Part shown: piece by piece, positions 25,602-35,181 of the stretch
Layout: each line of letters begins with the position of its first letter
How positions within the stretch are numbered: the first letter of the stretch is position 1
Origin: Chloroflexota bacterium
Lineage (GTDB): Bacteria > Chloroflexota > Dehalococcoidia > Lucifugimonadales > Lucifugimonadaceae
NCBI GenBank assembly: GCA_002730555.1
Contig: PCAM01000005.1
Span: forward strand, 87,799-151,798
DNA length: 64,000 nt
Direction of reading: 5' to 3'
Notes under the pieces: model-generated
The model's input: only the letters and a program-made list of their open reading frames with translations
Databases searched by the model: none
What the model was told of the DNA's origin: nothing
Translations under genes and position numbers: made by a program

Positions 25602-26194
25602 CTCGGTTTTCCGAGATGGACTGTATCCGACTCATAAAGGACATGGATACCGTCCGGCCGACATCTCAGCAGGGTTACAGACGCCGTATCGACATTCCGG
25701 CTAAACGTACCGGGGAAGTTGCCGTGCTCGGCCCATTCAAGGATCACGTTGATGGGGCCGCCGTGGATGACGGCAGCGACGCGCTGGCCGGTATCGAATC
25801 GGTCAAGTACCCGGGTTTGAAATGCGTCGATCACTCGTCCCGCAAACTCGGATGAAGATTCACCGTCATACTCGGAAAAGTCGGGAACGAAAGGCCGCTG
25901 GGATAGCTTCGCTTTCACGACCGCAAGATCACGGGAGCGCAGATCTCCGATACCGATTTCGTCGAATTCAGGAACGATCTCCGACCGGATATTGGATGAA
26001 GATAGAAAGGGTGCGGCCGTCTCGTCAGCACGTTCGATGCCGCTGGTGATCAGGGCGTGCGGTGCGATCGCCATCAGCCTGGGCGCGAGAGCGAGCGCCT
26101 GCCGTTTGCCGCTCTCGCTCAGATGGGCGGGGTCCGGGTAGAGACCGTCTGCTCCGAGTTCGGTATCTCCGTGACGTACAAGATAAAGGTCCAT
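25598..26194 (-). CDS. Histidine phosphatase family protein
   Basis: 198 residues with the N-terminal catalytic motif LVRHGDTE (His8 as phospho-acceptor), Arg in SGIERADETA, and the second catalytic His in VAAVIHGGPI. These cytosolic phosphatases or mutases act on small phosphoesters such as phosphoglycerate, alpha-ribazole phosphate or sugar phosphates; the substrate cannot be read from sequence. It is divergent from the site-2 protease gene with about 90 bp between starts. Confidence 0.85.
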   Translation of the reverse strand: MDLYLVRHGDTELGADGLYPDPAHLSESGKRQALALAPRLMAIAPHALITSGIERADETAAPFLSSSNIRSEIVPEFDEIGIGDLRSRDLAVVKAKLSQRPFVPDFSEYDGESSSEFAGRVIDAFQTRVLDRFDTGQRVAAVIHGGPINVILEWAEHGNFPGTFSRNVDTASVTLLRCRPDGIHVLYESDTVHLGKPS

Positions 26195-26282
26195 CCAGAC
26201 ATGTTAGACCCAGGATCTGAGGGCTATGCCCCGGCGCGAAAATGGTCAGCACATCCACAGGCCCGGTAGGAAAGCAGTCGCA

Positions 26283-27377
26283 ATGAAGGGCGCGTTCAAT
26301 CTGGTGACGGTCGCCGGTATCCCTATCGGTGTTCATTACACGTGGCTGTTCGTTTTCGCTCTGATCACCTGGACACTGGCGGGATCCCGGTATCCGGCTG
26401 ACTATCCGGACTGGGAAGCTGCGACCTACTGGGTGACGGCGGCCAGCGCAGCGTTGTTGTTGTTCGCGTCCATCCTTGTTCATGAGCTGGCGCACTCTCT
26501 CGTGGCGATAGCGCGCGGGATGCCGGTCCGGAGCATTACACTTTTCATCTTCGGGGGCGTGAGCAACATCGGCGGCGAAAGCCGGTCCGCCTGGGATGAA
26601 TTTGTTATCGCCATCGTCGGGCCGGGCAGCAGCCTGGGGCTTGCTGCCGCCGGCTTTCTCGCCTTGCGGGCGGGGATCGGAGGCGAAGACTCGCCTATAG
26701 AGGGCGTCCTCGTTTACTTCACCCTCGCCAACTTCCTCGTGGGGCTGTTCAACCTGTTGCCCGGGTTCCCGCTGGACGGCGGGCGGGTGTTGAGATCAAT
26801 TATCTGGGGCGCCACCGGCAGCGGCTACCGCGCCACGATGATCGCATCGTCGATCGGGATTGGGTTCGGCTGGTTGCTGGTGGGTGCTGGTGTTTTGAGC
26901 GTCCTTACTTATGACGTGATGTTGGGGCTGTGGGTTGGTTTCGTCGGCTGGTATCTAAAGGATTCAGCGACGGGGGGGCGGCGGAACGCCCGACGATCCT
27001 GGGGTGCGCCGGTCAGCGTGGTGATGTCGCCGCCCGTGCAACCCGTTGACCCCTGGACGACTATCAGCGCTCTGGTGGACGAATATATGATCCCGTTCCG
27101 ACGGCGCTCCGTACCGGTTTTAACGTCCGGACGCATCGTCGGTATAGTCACGCTGCAGGATCTGGAGGGCGTGGCGCGAGATCGCTGGAGCGAGACGACA
27201 GTGGCGGAAGTGATGACAAGGCCACCGCTCTTCTCGGTGAGACCTGACGACTCTTTAACCGCGGCCATAGAGTTGATAGCGAAGCATCAGATCAATCAGG
27301 TTCTCGTCGTTGATGTCGATGAATTTGTGGGAACGATTACACGATCAGATGTAATGCATTTATTAAGAGTTAATTAG
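26283..27377 (+). CDS. Site-2-type zinc metalloprotease (M50) with C-terminal CBS pair
   Basis: 364 residues from ATG after AGGAAAG. Six or so membrane helices carry HELAH (His67-Glu68-His71) and the distal zinc motif NLLPGFPLDGGR. A C-terminal pair of CBS domains (about 245-364) contains VMSPPVQPVDPWTTISAL and VMTRPPLFSVRPDDSLTAAIELI. This is the SpoIVFB/Rip-like class that cuts regulatory proteins within the membrane, with CBS domains sensing adenine nucleotides. No anti-sigma partner is adjacent, so the target is unknown. Confidence 0.9.
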   Translation: MKGAFNLVTVAGIPIGVHYTWLFVFALITWTLAGSRYPADYPDWEAATYWVTAASAALLLFASILVHELAHSLVAIARGMPVRSITLFIFGGVSNIGGESRSAWDEFVIAIVGPGSSLGLAAAGFLALRAGIGGEDSPIEGVLVYFTLANFLVGLFNLLPGFPLDGGRVLRSIIWGATGSGYRATMIASSIGIGFGWLLVGAGVLSVLTYDVMLGLWVGFVGWYLKDSATGGRRNARRSWGAPVSVVMSPPVQPVDPWTTISALVDEYMIPFRRRSVPVLTSGRIVGIVTLQDLEGVARDRWSETTVAEVMTRPPLFSVRPDDSLTAAIELIAKHQINQVLVVDVDEFVGTITRSDVMHLLRVN

Positions 27378-27621
27378 AGAATTAACAGACAGCACGCGTG
27401 CGGCCCGATAGATAATGGGGTGGATACCGAAGCCGTTACGGGTTAACGCGCACACTCGATCGCGTACACCAGAGGTTTTCGATGGCCTAAAGCAGCGGTT
27501 GCGTGCGCGGGCGGGGTGGGACTGGCGTTGATTCCGCGGCCTCAATGTCGGGTTCTGGAGGAGGCTCAACGGGTTCGATTACGGCCCCCGGAGACCGGGT
27601 TTCTCCGCTCGGTATAGCGAC

Positions 27622-30600
27622 CTAAATCTCGTCGGCACTGCTCCCCGTCCCGTCTAGGTTGATCACCGACATCTCGATGCCCGGACTCGTACCTACGGCT
27701 TCTTCCAGCATCGAAACTGTCGAAGGTTGGCAGGTGAGGAATATGACCTGCTGGCGCTCGGCCAGGGCAGAAATAGCGGAGCACGCCGCCCGGGCACGAC
27801 CCGGATCGAAGTTGACGAGGAGATCATCCAGTACGACGGGTAGCGGCGATCTGGAGCTGTACTCGTCTATAAGGGCGAAACGGATGGACAACCAGAGCTG
27901 TTCGACAGCGCCGCGGCTCAGGTGCTCCGGAGGCGTCAACCGTCCGTCTTCCGTAAGGACTTCAAAGCGCTCCTCGCCGATCACGGCCCGAACGCTTGTG
28001 TATCGACCAAGGGTCAGACGATTGAAGTAGCGAGAGGCCGCCTGCAGTAAAGATGGCTGGCGCTGTTCCTGGAACTCCTCGCGGGTCTGATTCAGGAGGG
28101 ACCGGGCCACCGTCAGGACGCTCCACCGCCGTGCGTCCTCCAAGAGTTGCTCGGTGATTTCATCGATGCGTGAATGCAGGCGGGCCACCTCCGCCTCGGT
28201 CTCCATGCTCCGCAACGCGGCCGTCACTTCGCCGGCCCGGCTGACTGCGGCATCGCGCTCTTCGCCCATCTGAGTGACCTTCTCGTCGAACGCCTGCCGC
28301 TCCGCTTCCAGATGGTCCGGTTGCGAACGCTCTAGAGCACTGTCGATCTCAAAAGCGTGCTCGCCAAACAGGTCGGGAGCCGTCCTTTTGAGGGCTTCCA
28401 ACTCAGATTCCAGCCGTCGCCTGTTCTCGGACTGAGCGGCGAGTTCGCGGAACCCTTCGGGACTCTCGCAGCCCGCTCCGCCAAGCAACACGGCGATACC
28501 GTCCTTTGCCTTGTTGAGGGATTCAACGAGTCCGTCGCGTTCGTCCTTCCAGTCGGCGGACTCCCGTTTCAGCGTCCCGAGCTGCCCGACCGCCTCGACG
28601 TGGTCTTCCCAGCGGCGTTCGAGATCGCGCAGCGCCGAGAGACCTGCTCCAGCGCCCGGACGCTCCAACCCGGCGGCGCTGAAGATGGAGGCCAGAAGCT
28701 CATCCGTCTCGGCGTTTTGCGCCCCCATGGCGGAGACACGCTGGCGCAGTTCAGCCGCTCGTTGAATTCGCCCCGCTAGGAGTCCGAGGTCGTTCACCGC
28801 CGCAAGGGCATCATCACGCTCGAAATGGGCGTGCATGCCAAGCTCATTCAGCAGGTCGTTCCAGGCGTTCCTAGCGGCGTCCAACGCATGCCCGGAATGC
28901 TCGACCATTTCAGACGACACCTTCAGGCGCTCTTCGGTTCTGTCAGATGCGGCCCCGGCGTTGTTCACGATCTCCGTCAGGGCCGTGGCTTCACGTTTAC
29001 GGTCGATCTCGCGCCCGATCGCGTTGCGCATCTCCACAACCAGACGGCCGGAAAACGGTGACGGCAGATCGAGTTCTCGGGCGATGGAAGTAACTTCGTC
29101 AGCAACGCCCGACGGAACGCCCTCCGTTGTCACGGTTATCGCCGGCCGTTTGCGCGCCATCACGACCAGAACCCCGCCTGCGATCAGCGCACCGAGCCCG
29201 ATGCCTGCGCTAGCGATTTCAGATGAGATGATCGACCACACGATCCCCAGCAAACCCGCAATCGCAAGGATGGCGCCGGGCAACGCGGTCCCGATGACGG
29301 CGGAGGGAACTCCCTGCGACCGGCCCTGTGAACGGGACGATTCAAGTTCCGCCAGCGCGCCCTCAAGCGTGTCTAGCCGGTCCCGTTTGCGTTCAAGTTC
29401 TTCCAGAGGCTCTACCGGCGGGGCCGGTACAGCTTCGAGCCGCGCCTGCGCCAACCGAAGGCTTTCGGTGGCTTGTTGAGCTTCACCTTCAACCCTCTCG
29501 AGGTCACTTCCAGCCTGTGACGCAGTGCGAACCGCTTCGGCCCTAGAGTCGGCAGACGCTTGGATTCGGGCGATAGTTCCTGCGGCGTCGCTAAACGCCG
29601 CGACGTGCTGTGTCGTCCAGCCCGGCCCGATGGCGGCCAGATCGCGAACCACGCCGCTTTCGATCTCAGCGGCCTCGGCGCCCCGTTTCGGCACGTCTTG
29701 TACCGCTTCCTGGTAATAGCCGATGTTAGATATCGCCTGCCGGACATCGTTCTCCCGTTGGGCGAACGCATCCACAACCGGAAGGCTAGACACATGTCGC
29801 TCACGTTCACGATCGCGTCTGTCGCCCTCAACGAGGCGCGCATCGCCGGCGGCAATTTCGCGTTCATACCCGAGCAACCTGTCGAGCCCATCGACGGGTA
29901 CGGCGTTGTCAGCGGGGGGCTTCTCGATCTCGGCTTGCAGACGCCGGCGCGTCAGCCACGAGTTCCGCAACTCCAGCAAACGACCGGCGCGCGAGGCGCT
30001 GGCCCGCAAACCGGTTAATCGTCCGTTGAGGTCCTCAGCAGATTTCTCGAGCACCCGCAGTTCATCCGACAACAGGTCGTAACCGGCGAGTTCACGGCGC
30101 CGGACTTCCAGCTCTTCACATGTGGCACTTAGCTCCCTCTCAAGGTCGAACAGCGAACCGGCGGAAGACCGGGCGGAGGCGGTGCGCTGGAAACGAGACA
30201 GTTGATCGTCGAGCCGTCTGGCGACGTCCCTCAGGCTGACGTTTCCGATTCCGAGCCCGGCGGAGTAGATCCGCTCCGTGATTTCGCCGCGATCCAGGGC
30301 CTCGAAAGATTGCAACTCCGTGAGGCTGATGCTGAAGACGTTTTGGTAGAAGGCGTCGTCCACACCCCCGGTCAATTCACGAAGGAGATCATCGCCGCCG
30401 TCACGTGCGCCGGAGATCATAACCGGACCGCCGCGAACGCCTTCAACGCGATGGATAACGAAAGCGTTCCCGGAAGTGTCCTCCACGTGCACGCTGCCGC
30501 CCGCGCCGCCCGGCAATGCGGGTTCGTAATAGTAGTCTTCGTACTCCTTTGTGCGTCGGCGTGGGAAGCCGAACAACACCACCCGCATGAAGGCGCGAAG

Positions 30601-30717
30601 GCCGGATTTTCCCGTCTCGTTTTCGCCGCGTACGATCGTCAACCCGGGGGAGAAGCCATTCACCTTTCTGCCGTTGAACGGCCCGAAGTTATCCATGTCC
30701 AGCCGGGTTATGCGCAT
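27622..30717 (-). CDS. SMC/SbcC-like ATPase of the YhaN type
   Basis: 1031 residues. The N-terminal ATPase half has Walker A GENETGKS (31-38). Long coiled-coil arms follow, interrupted near the middle by two hydrophobic segments (IGTALPGAILAIAGLLGIVW and SAGIGLGALIAGGVLVVMA), which are characteristic of YhaN rather than SbcC. The C-terminal half has signature HLSRGAVEQLWLSIR and Walker B PLPVVLDDLLVNFD. It forms a complex with the upstream nuclease, with 1 bp between genes. The likely role is ATP-dependent processing of DNA ends or structures near the membrane. Confidence 0.88.
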   Translation of the reverse strand: MRITRLDMDNFGPFNGRKVNGFSPGLTIVRGENETGKSGLRAFMRVVLFGFPRRRTKEYEDYYYEPALPGGAGGSVHVEDTSGNAFVIHRVEGVRGGPVMISGARDGGDDLLRELTGGVDDAFYQNVFSISLTELQSFEALDRGEITERIYSAGLGIGNVSLRDVARRLDDQLSRFQRTASARSSAGSLFDLERELSATCEELEVRRRELAGYDLLSDELRVLEKSAEDLNGRLTGLRASASRAGRLLELRNSWLTRRRLQAEIEKPPADNAVPVDGLDRLLGYEREIAAGDARLVEGDRRDRERERHVSSLPVVDAFAQRENDVRQAISNIGYYQEAVQDVPKRGAEAAEIESGVVRDLAAIGPGWTTQHVAAFSDAAGTIARIQASADSRAEAVRTASQAGSDLERVEGEAQQATESLRLAQARLEAVPAPPVEPLEELERKRDRLDTLEGALAELESSRSQGRSQGVPSAVIGTALPGAILAIAGLLGIVWSIISSEIASAGIGLGALIAGGVLVVMARKRPAITVTTEGVPSGVADEVTSIARELDLPSPFSGRLVVEMRNAIGREIDRKREATALTEIVNNAGAASDRTEERLKVSSEMVEHSGHALDAARNAWNDLLNELGMHAHFERDDALAAVNDLGLLAGRIQRAAELRQRVSAMGAQNAETDELLASIFSAAGLERPGAGAGLSALRDLERRWEDHVEAVGQLGTLKRESADWKDERDGLVESLNKAKDGIAVLLGGAGCESPEGFRELAAQSENRRRLESELEALKRTAPDLFGEHAFEIDSALERSQPDHLEAERQAFDEKVTQMGEERDAAVSRAGEVTAALRSMETEAEVARLHSRIDEITEQLLEDARRWSVLTVARSLLNQTREEFQEQRQPSLLQAASRYFNRLTLGRYTSVRAVIGEERFEVLTEDGRLTPPEHLSRGAVEQLWLSIRFALIDEYSSRSPLPVVLDDLLVNFDPGRARAACSAISALAERQQVIFLTCQPSTVSMLEEAVGTSPGIEMSVINLDGTGSSADEI

Positions 30718-30718
30718 C

Positions 30719-31978
30719 CTATTCCTCGCGCTCGAACAACTCGGCCAGCTCCCAGCGGGCGGCGTCGACGATCTCCGTCAGCTCCGGGTTTCCGGGCATA
30801 TCCAGGACGCCTGAAAACCGCCGCTGACCCAGAACGGTGGAGAGCGATTCGCGAACCTTCTCCTTCGTTGAACTTTCCTCTAGCGCCGTGATGCCCCGCT
30901 TCATGACCGCGCCGACAAAGTCATCTCGTTCTGTGAGGGCTTCGATGTCCACCTGCGGTGCCGTCCGGTCTGAGATGCGCTCCACCCATATGAACGGAGT
31001 CACCGCCACGTAGTTCCCTCGCAGTTCTTCCGACAGGTCGTCGATGGCGTTTTCGGCCGACAGATCTCGATGCAACGGTCCACGGCCGATTAGAGCGATG
31101 CGGCAAACAAGGTCTCGCCCGCCAGCGTCCGCACGCCCAACTTCGATCTCGGCGTGTGCGGCCTCCAGCAACGCATCGAGATCGGAAAGCCCGTCGATAG
31201 AGACCGTGAGCGAGTCCCAGCGCACAACGTCTAGGGGCTCAAACCGTGTCGCGACGCGCCCGGATTCATCGACGTCTACGACCAGCGCTCCGCGCGCTCC
31301 GCTCTCGTTCGGCTGCCGGCCCTGAAGATTGCCCGGGTAGGCGATCACCGGAGCGGATGCTTTCAGGGTCTGGCGGGTGTGCACGTGTCCCAGCGCCCAG
31401 TAGTCGATCCCGGTCCCGGCCAGTTCTTGGACGGTGCAGGGCGCATAGTCGTCGTGTTCGGCGATGCCGCCGACGTTGCAGTGGAGCAGCCCGATGGCGA
31501 AAAGGCCCCCCGACGGCGGTTCGAACCGGAGCGCCAGGTTGTCGTGTACCTCTCGGGTTGGATAGCTCACCCCCTGGATCTGGGCGATGGCAGTCCCGTT
31601 TGCGGCCGCGATCATCCACTCCGGCTTGGCGCCGAAGACGTGAGCGGATTCGGGCATACGGATACGCGACAACCTGCCGTCGAGTGGATCGTGATTGCCG
31701 TGGACGACGAAGGCCTGGATGCCGTGTTCTCCCAGACGCGCGAGCCCGTCCCGAAATCGCATCTGGGCCTGAACGCTACGGTCCGCTCCGTCGTAAACGT
31801 CCCCGGCGATCACCAGGAACTCAGCGTTCTGTGAGATGCACAGGTCGATCAGGTTCGAGTAAGCCTCAAACGTGGCTTCTTTCAGCCGTTGCGCGACCCG
31901 CGGTTCGTATTTGAGCAACCCTTTGAAAGGACTGTCGATGTGCAGGTCGGCGGCGTGTACGAAACGAAACGGTTGCAT
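30719..31978 (-). CDS. SbcD/Mre11-like DNA repair exonuclease (YhaO type)
   Basis: 419 residues from MQPFRFVHAADLHIDSP. The Mre11-type metallophosphoesterase motifs are DLH (Asp11, His13), AGDVYDG, HGNHD, and GHVHTRQ near residue 210, with a capping C-terminal domain. It pairs with the YhaN-like ATPase as SbcD does with SbcC. The ATG has no good ribosome site, and TACAAT just upstream may be a -10 box giving a short leader. Lengths and order fit the yhaO-yhaN pair. Confidence 0.88.
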   Translation of the reverse strand: MQPFRFVHAADLHIDSPFKGLLKYEPRVAQRLKEATFEAYSNLIDLCISQNAEFLVIAGDVYDGADRSVQAQMRFRDGLARLGEHGIQAFVVHGNHDPLDGRLSRIRMPESAHVFGAKPEWMIAAANGTAIAQIQGVSYPTREVHDNLALRFEPPSGGLFAIGLLHCNVGGIAEHDDYAPCTVQELAGTGIDYWALGHVHTRQTLKASAPVIAYPGNLQGRQPNESGARGALVVDVDESGRVATRFEPLDVVRWDSLTVSIDGLSDLDALLEAAHAEIEVGRADAGGRDLVCRIALIGRGPLHRDLSAENAIDDLSEELRGNYVAVTPFIWVERISDRTAPQVDIEALTERDDFVGAVMKRGITALEESSTKEKVRESLSTVLGQRRFSGVLDMPGNPELTEIVDAARWELAELFEREE

Positions 31979-32074
31979 GCTGCCGCGATTGTAGCAACGG
32001 GCCGGGGGAGTTAAGCGATGCTCTGTCACAAGAACCCGGCGACTGATCGGGTGAGAGTTACGGCGTTGGGTCGC

Positions 32075-32109
32075 AAAAAGGGGCCGGACCCGAAGGCCCG
32101 ACCCCTTTT
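32075..32109 (-). terminator. Intrinsic terminator of the groES-groEL operon
   Basis: On the minus strand, AAAAGGGGTCGGGCC pairs with GGTCCGGCCCCTTTTT around a TTCG tetraloop, with one bulge on each side. It lies 31 bp past the groEL stop and ends in five T. Confidence 0.85.
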
Positions 32110-32139
32110 CTAAAATCCTTCCCGATGGGTCCGGTTGGA

Positions 32140-33828
<1,689 letters not shown>

Positions 33829-34128
33829 CTAGATGGTGGCGAGGATGTCGCTCTCGCGAACAACCAGGTAATCGGTTCCGCCTTCGGAGTACTCGGTTCC
33901 CGCGTACTTGGAGTAGACGACCGAGTCGCCGACCTTTACGGTCAGAGCGACCGTCGTGCCGTCGTCGGTGACCCGTCCGGGCCCGGCAGCAACGACTTCA
34001 CCCGTCTGCGGCTTCTCTTTGGCGGTGTCAGGGATGTAGATCCCGCCCGCTGTCTGGGAGACTTCGTCTTCGCTCGGCATGATCACGATTCGATCAGCCA
34101 GCGGCTTGATTTTGACCTTTGCAGCCAC
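33829..34128 (-). CDS. groES: Co-chaperonin GroES (HSP10)
   Basis: 99 residues, the usual size. [40 protein letters not shown] carries the mobile loop and the start of the core, and [15 protein letters not shown] follows. It caps GroEL. It is the first gene of the operon, with a consensus promoter and CIRCE upstream. Confidence 0.97.
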   Translation of the reverse strand: MAAKVKIKPLADRIVIMPSEDEVSQTAGGIYIPDTAKEKPQTGEVVAAGPGRVTDDGTTVALTVKVGDSVVYSKYAGTEYSEGGTDYLVVRESDILATI

Positions 34129-34281
34129 TCTTAGTTTCCTCCTGCATTCTTTCGGCGAATTGCCGGGCGCCTATCGCCCTTTGGATTTCCACCGGGGAGT
34201 TCCATCGAGACGTCCCTGGAATGTACTGGGCTGACACGCGCGAATTCGCGTTCCATTAACCCGTTGTGTTTCCCACCGGAG

Positions 34282-34308
34282 TTAGCACTCAGGCGTTCTG
34301 AGTGCTAA
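34282..34308 (-). promoter_or_regulatory. CIRCE element (HrcA operator)
   Basis: TTAGCACTC-N9-GAGTGCTAA, a perfect match to the CIRCE consensus. It lies just after the -10 box, at the expected transcription start, so bound HrcA would block groES-groEL transcription until heat stress. Confidence 0.95.
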
Positions 34309-34316
34309 CCGAATGA

Positions 34317-34345
34317 ATTTTAGGAGCGAGTCCCGGATGTGTCAA
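34317..34345 (-). promoter_or_regulatory. Consensus sigma-70 promoter of groES-groEL
   Basis: Minus strand TTGACA (34340-34345) and TAAAAT (34317-34322) with a 17-bp spacer. The start point falls at the edge of the CIRCE element. Confidence 0.85.
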
Positions 34346-34726
34346 CGATGGAGTTGCACATCGCACAAACCCGGCCGCAGAACGGTGATGGCGACGTGCC
34401 GGACCCGGAATTTCGGCGACTGGGACGTGCTTCCCCATTACGAGACGGGCGGAACGGTCGGCGTCGATTGGATTTCATACACGGAAACCGACCAGACCAG
34501 TGCAAGTGGTGGACGCTGACCAATTTTCGCCTCTTGAACGGTCGTTCCGAGGTGTTTGGGGCGAGCGAACTGGGCCCGGGCGAGAGGCCCACGGTGACCG
34601 TCGAGTTGCCGTTGGGCGCGGCAGCTTCCGGGCTAAACAAATTGACGATGGGTACCGGCGGCGGCGCAGTTGCGGAGATCCCGTTCGACGGGACCAAGAC
34701 GTGCGGCTACTACATCTCTCCCTGTT
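34346..34726. other. Unassigned degenerate region between groES promoter and methyltransferase fragment
   Basis: Plus-strand frames contain protein-like pieces in two frames (DWDVLPHYETGG, then WTLTNFRLLNGRSEVF and GPGERPTVTVELPLG), as if one gene carried a frameshift near 34515. The open frames begin inside the groES promoter and no family is recognised. Probably decayed sequence. Confidence 0.3.
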
Positions 34727-35086
34727 GACGCCGGATTTGCCGACGTCGTCATCAGCAACGGGGAGATCAATCTCACGCCAGACAAGATGACTGCGCTGAA
34801 AGAGATCTTCCGTGACCTGAAGCCGGGTTGTCGGATACGGATCGGGGACATCGCCGTGCACGTCGAGGTGCCGCAGGAGGCCAAGGACGATATCGATCTG
34901 TGGTCTGACTGAATCGCCGGTGCTCTGCTGGGAGCAAGGTGGGAATGGGTCCTGGCCCAGGCCGGATTCGTGGACGTTCAGTTAGAAGAACAGGTAGACG
35001 TGTTCCCCGGGTCCAAACACGAATCGTCCGCCGCCAACTTTGATACGAAAGGGTTGACGATATTCGGCCGCAAGCCCGGGGGTTAA
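34727..35086 (+). pseudogene. AS3MT/ArsM-type methyltransferase C-terminal fragment with in-frame UGA
   Basis: Reading through one TGA (34910-34912), the frame encodes DAGFADVVISNGEINLTPDK...EIFRDLKPG...DIDLWSD-(TGA)-IAGALLGARWEW...LTIFGRKPGG and stops with TAA at 35084-35086. This matches the C-terminal half of SAM-dependent methyltransferases of the arsenite-methylating group. There the motif LWxxC(I/L)xGAL carries an arsenic-binding cysteine (Cys206 in human AS3MT), and the TGA falls exactly at that Cys. A TGCTC-TGCTGG-GAGCA hairpin begins 8 nt after the TGA. The SAM-binding N-terminus is missing, so the gene is truncated whether or not UGA was selenocysteine. Confidence 0.65.
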
Positions 35087-35116
35087 TGGTCGGGCTGGAA
35101 GACACAGAGGAACGTA

Positions 35117-35150
35117 AGAACCCCGCCGGCGGTGGAGATCGCGGGGTTCT
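35117..35150. terminator. Hairpin between convergent genes
   Basis: A perfect 10-bp stem AGAACCCCGC / GCGGGGTTCT with a 14-nt loop. It lies just beyond the stop of the molybdenum hydroxylase gene on the minus strand and just after the methyltransferase fragment on the plus strand. The T-run is weak. Confidence 0.6.
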
Positions 35151-35181
35151 CGTCTATACCTGTTGTACGGGCCGTCCGGTC

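Noticed and set aside
34339-34728. 129-codon plus-strand frame as an intact gene
   Set aside because: It begins within the groES promoter, lacks a ribosome site, and protein-like sequence switches frame near 34515; treated as degenerate.
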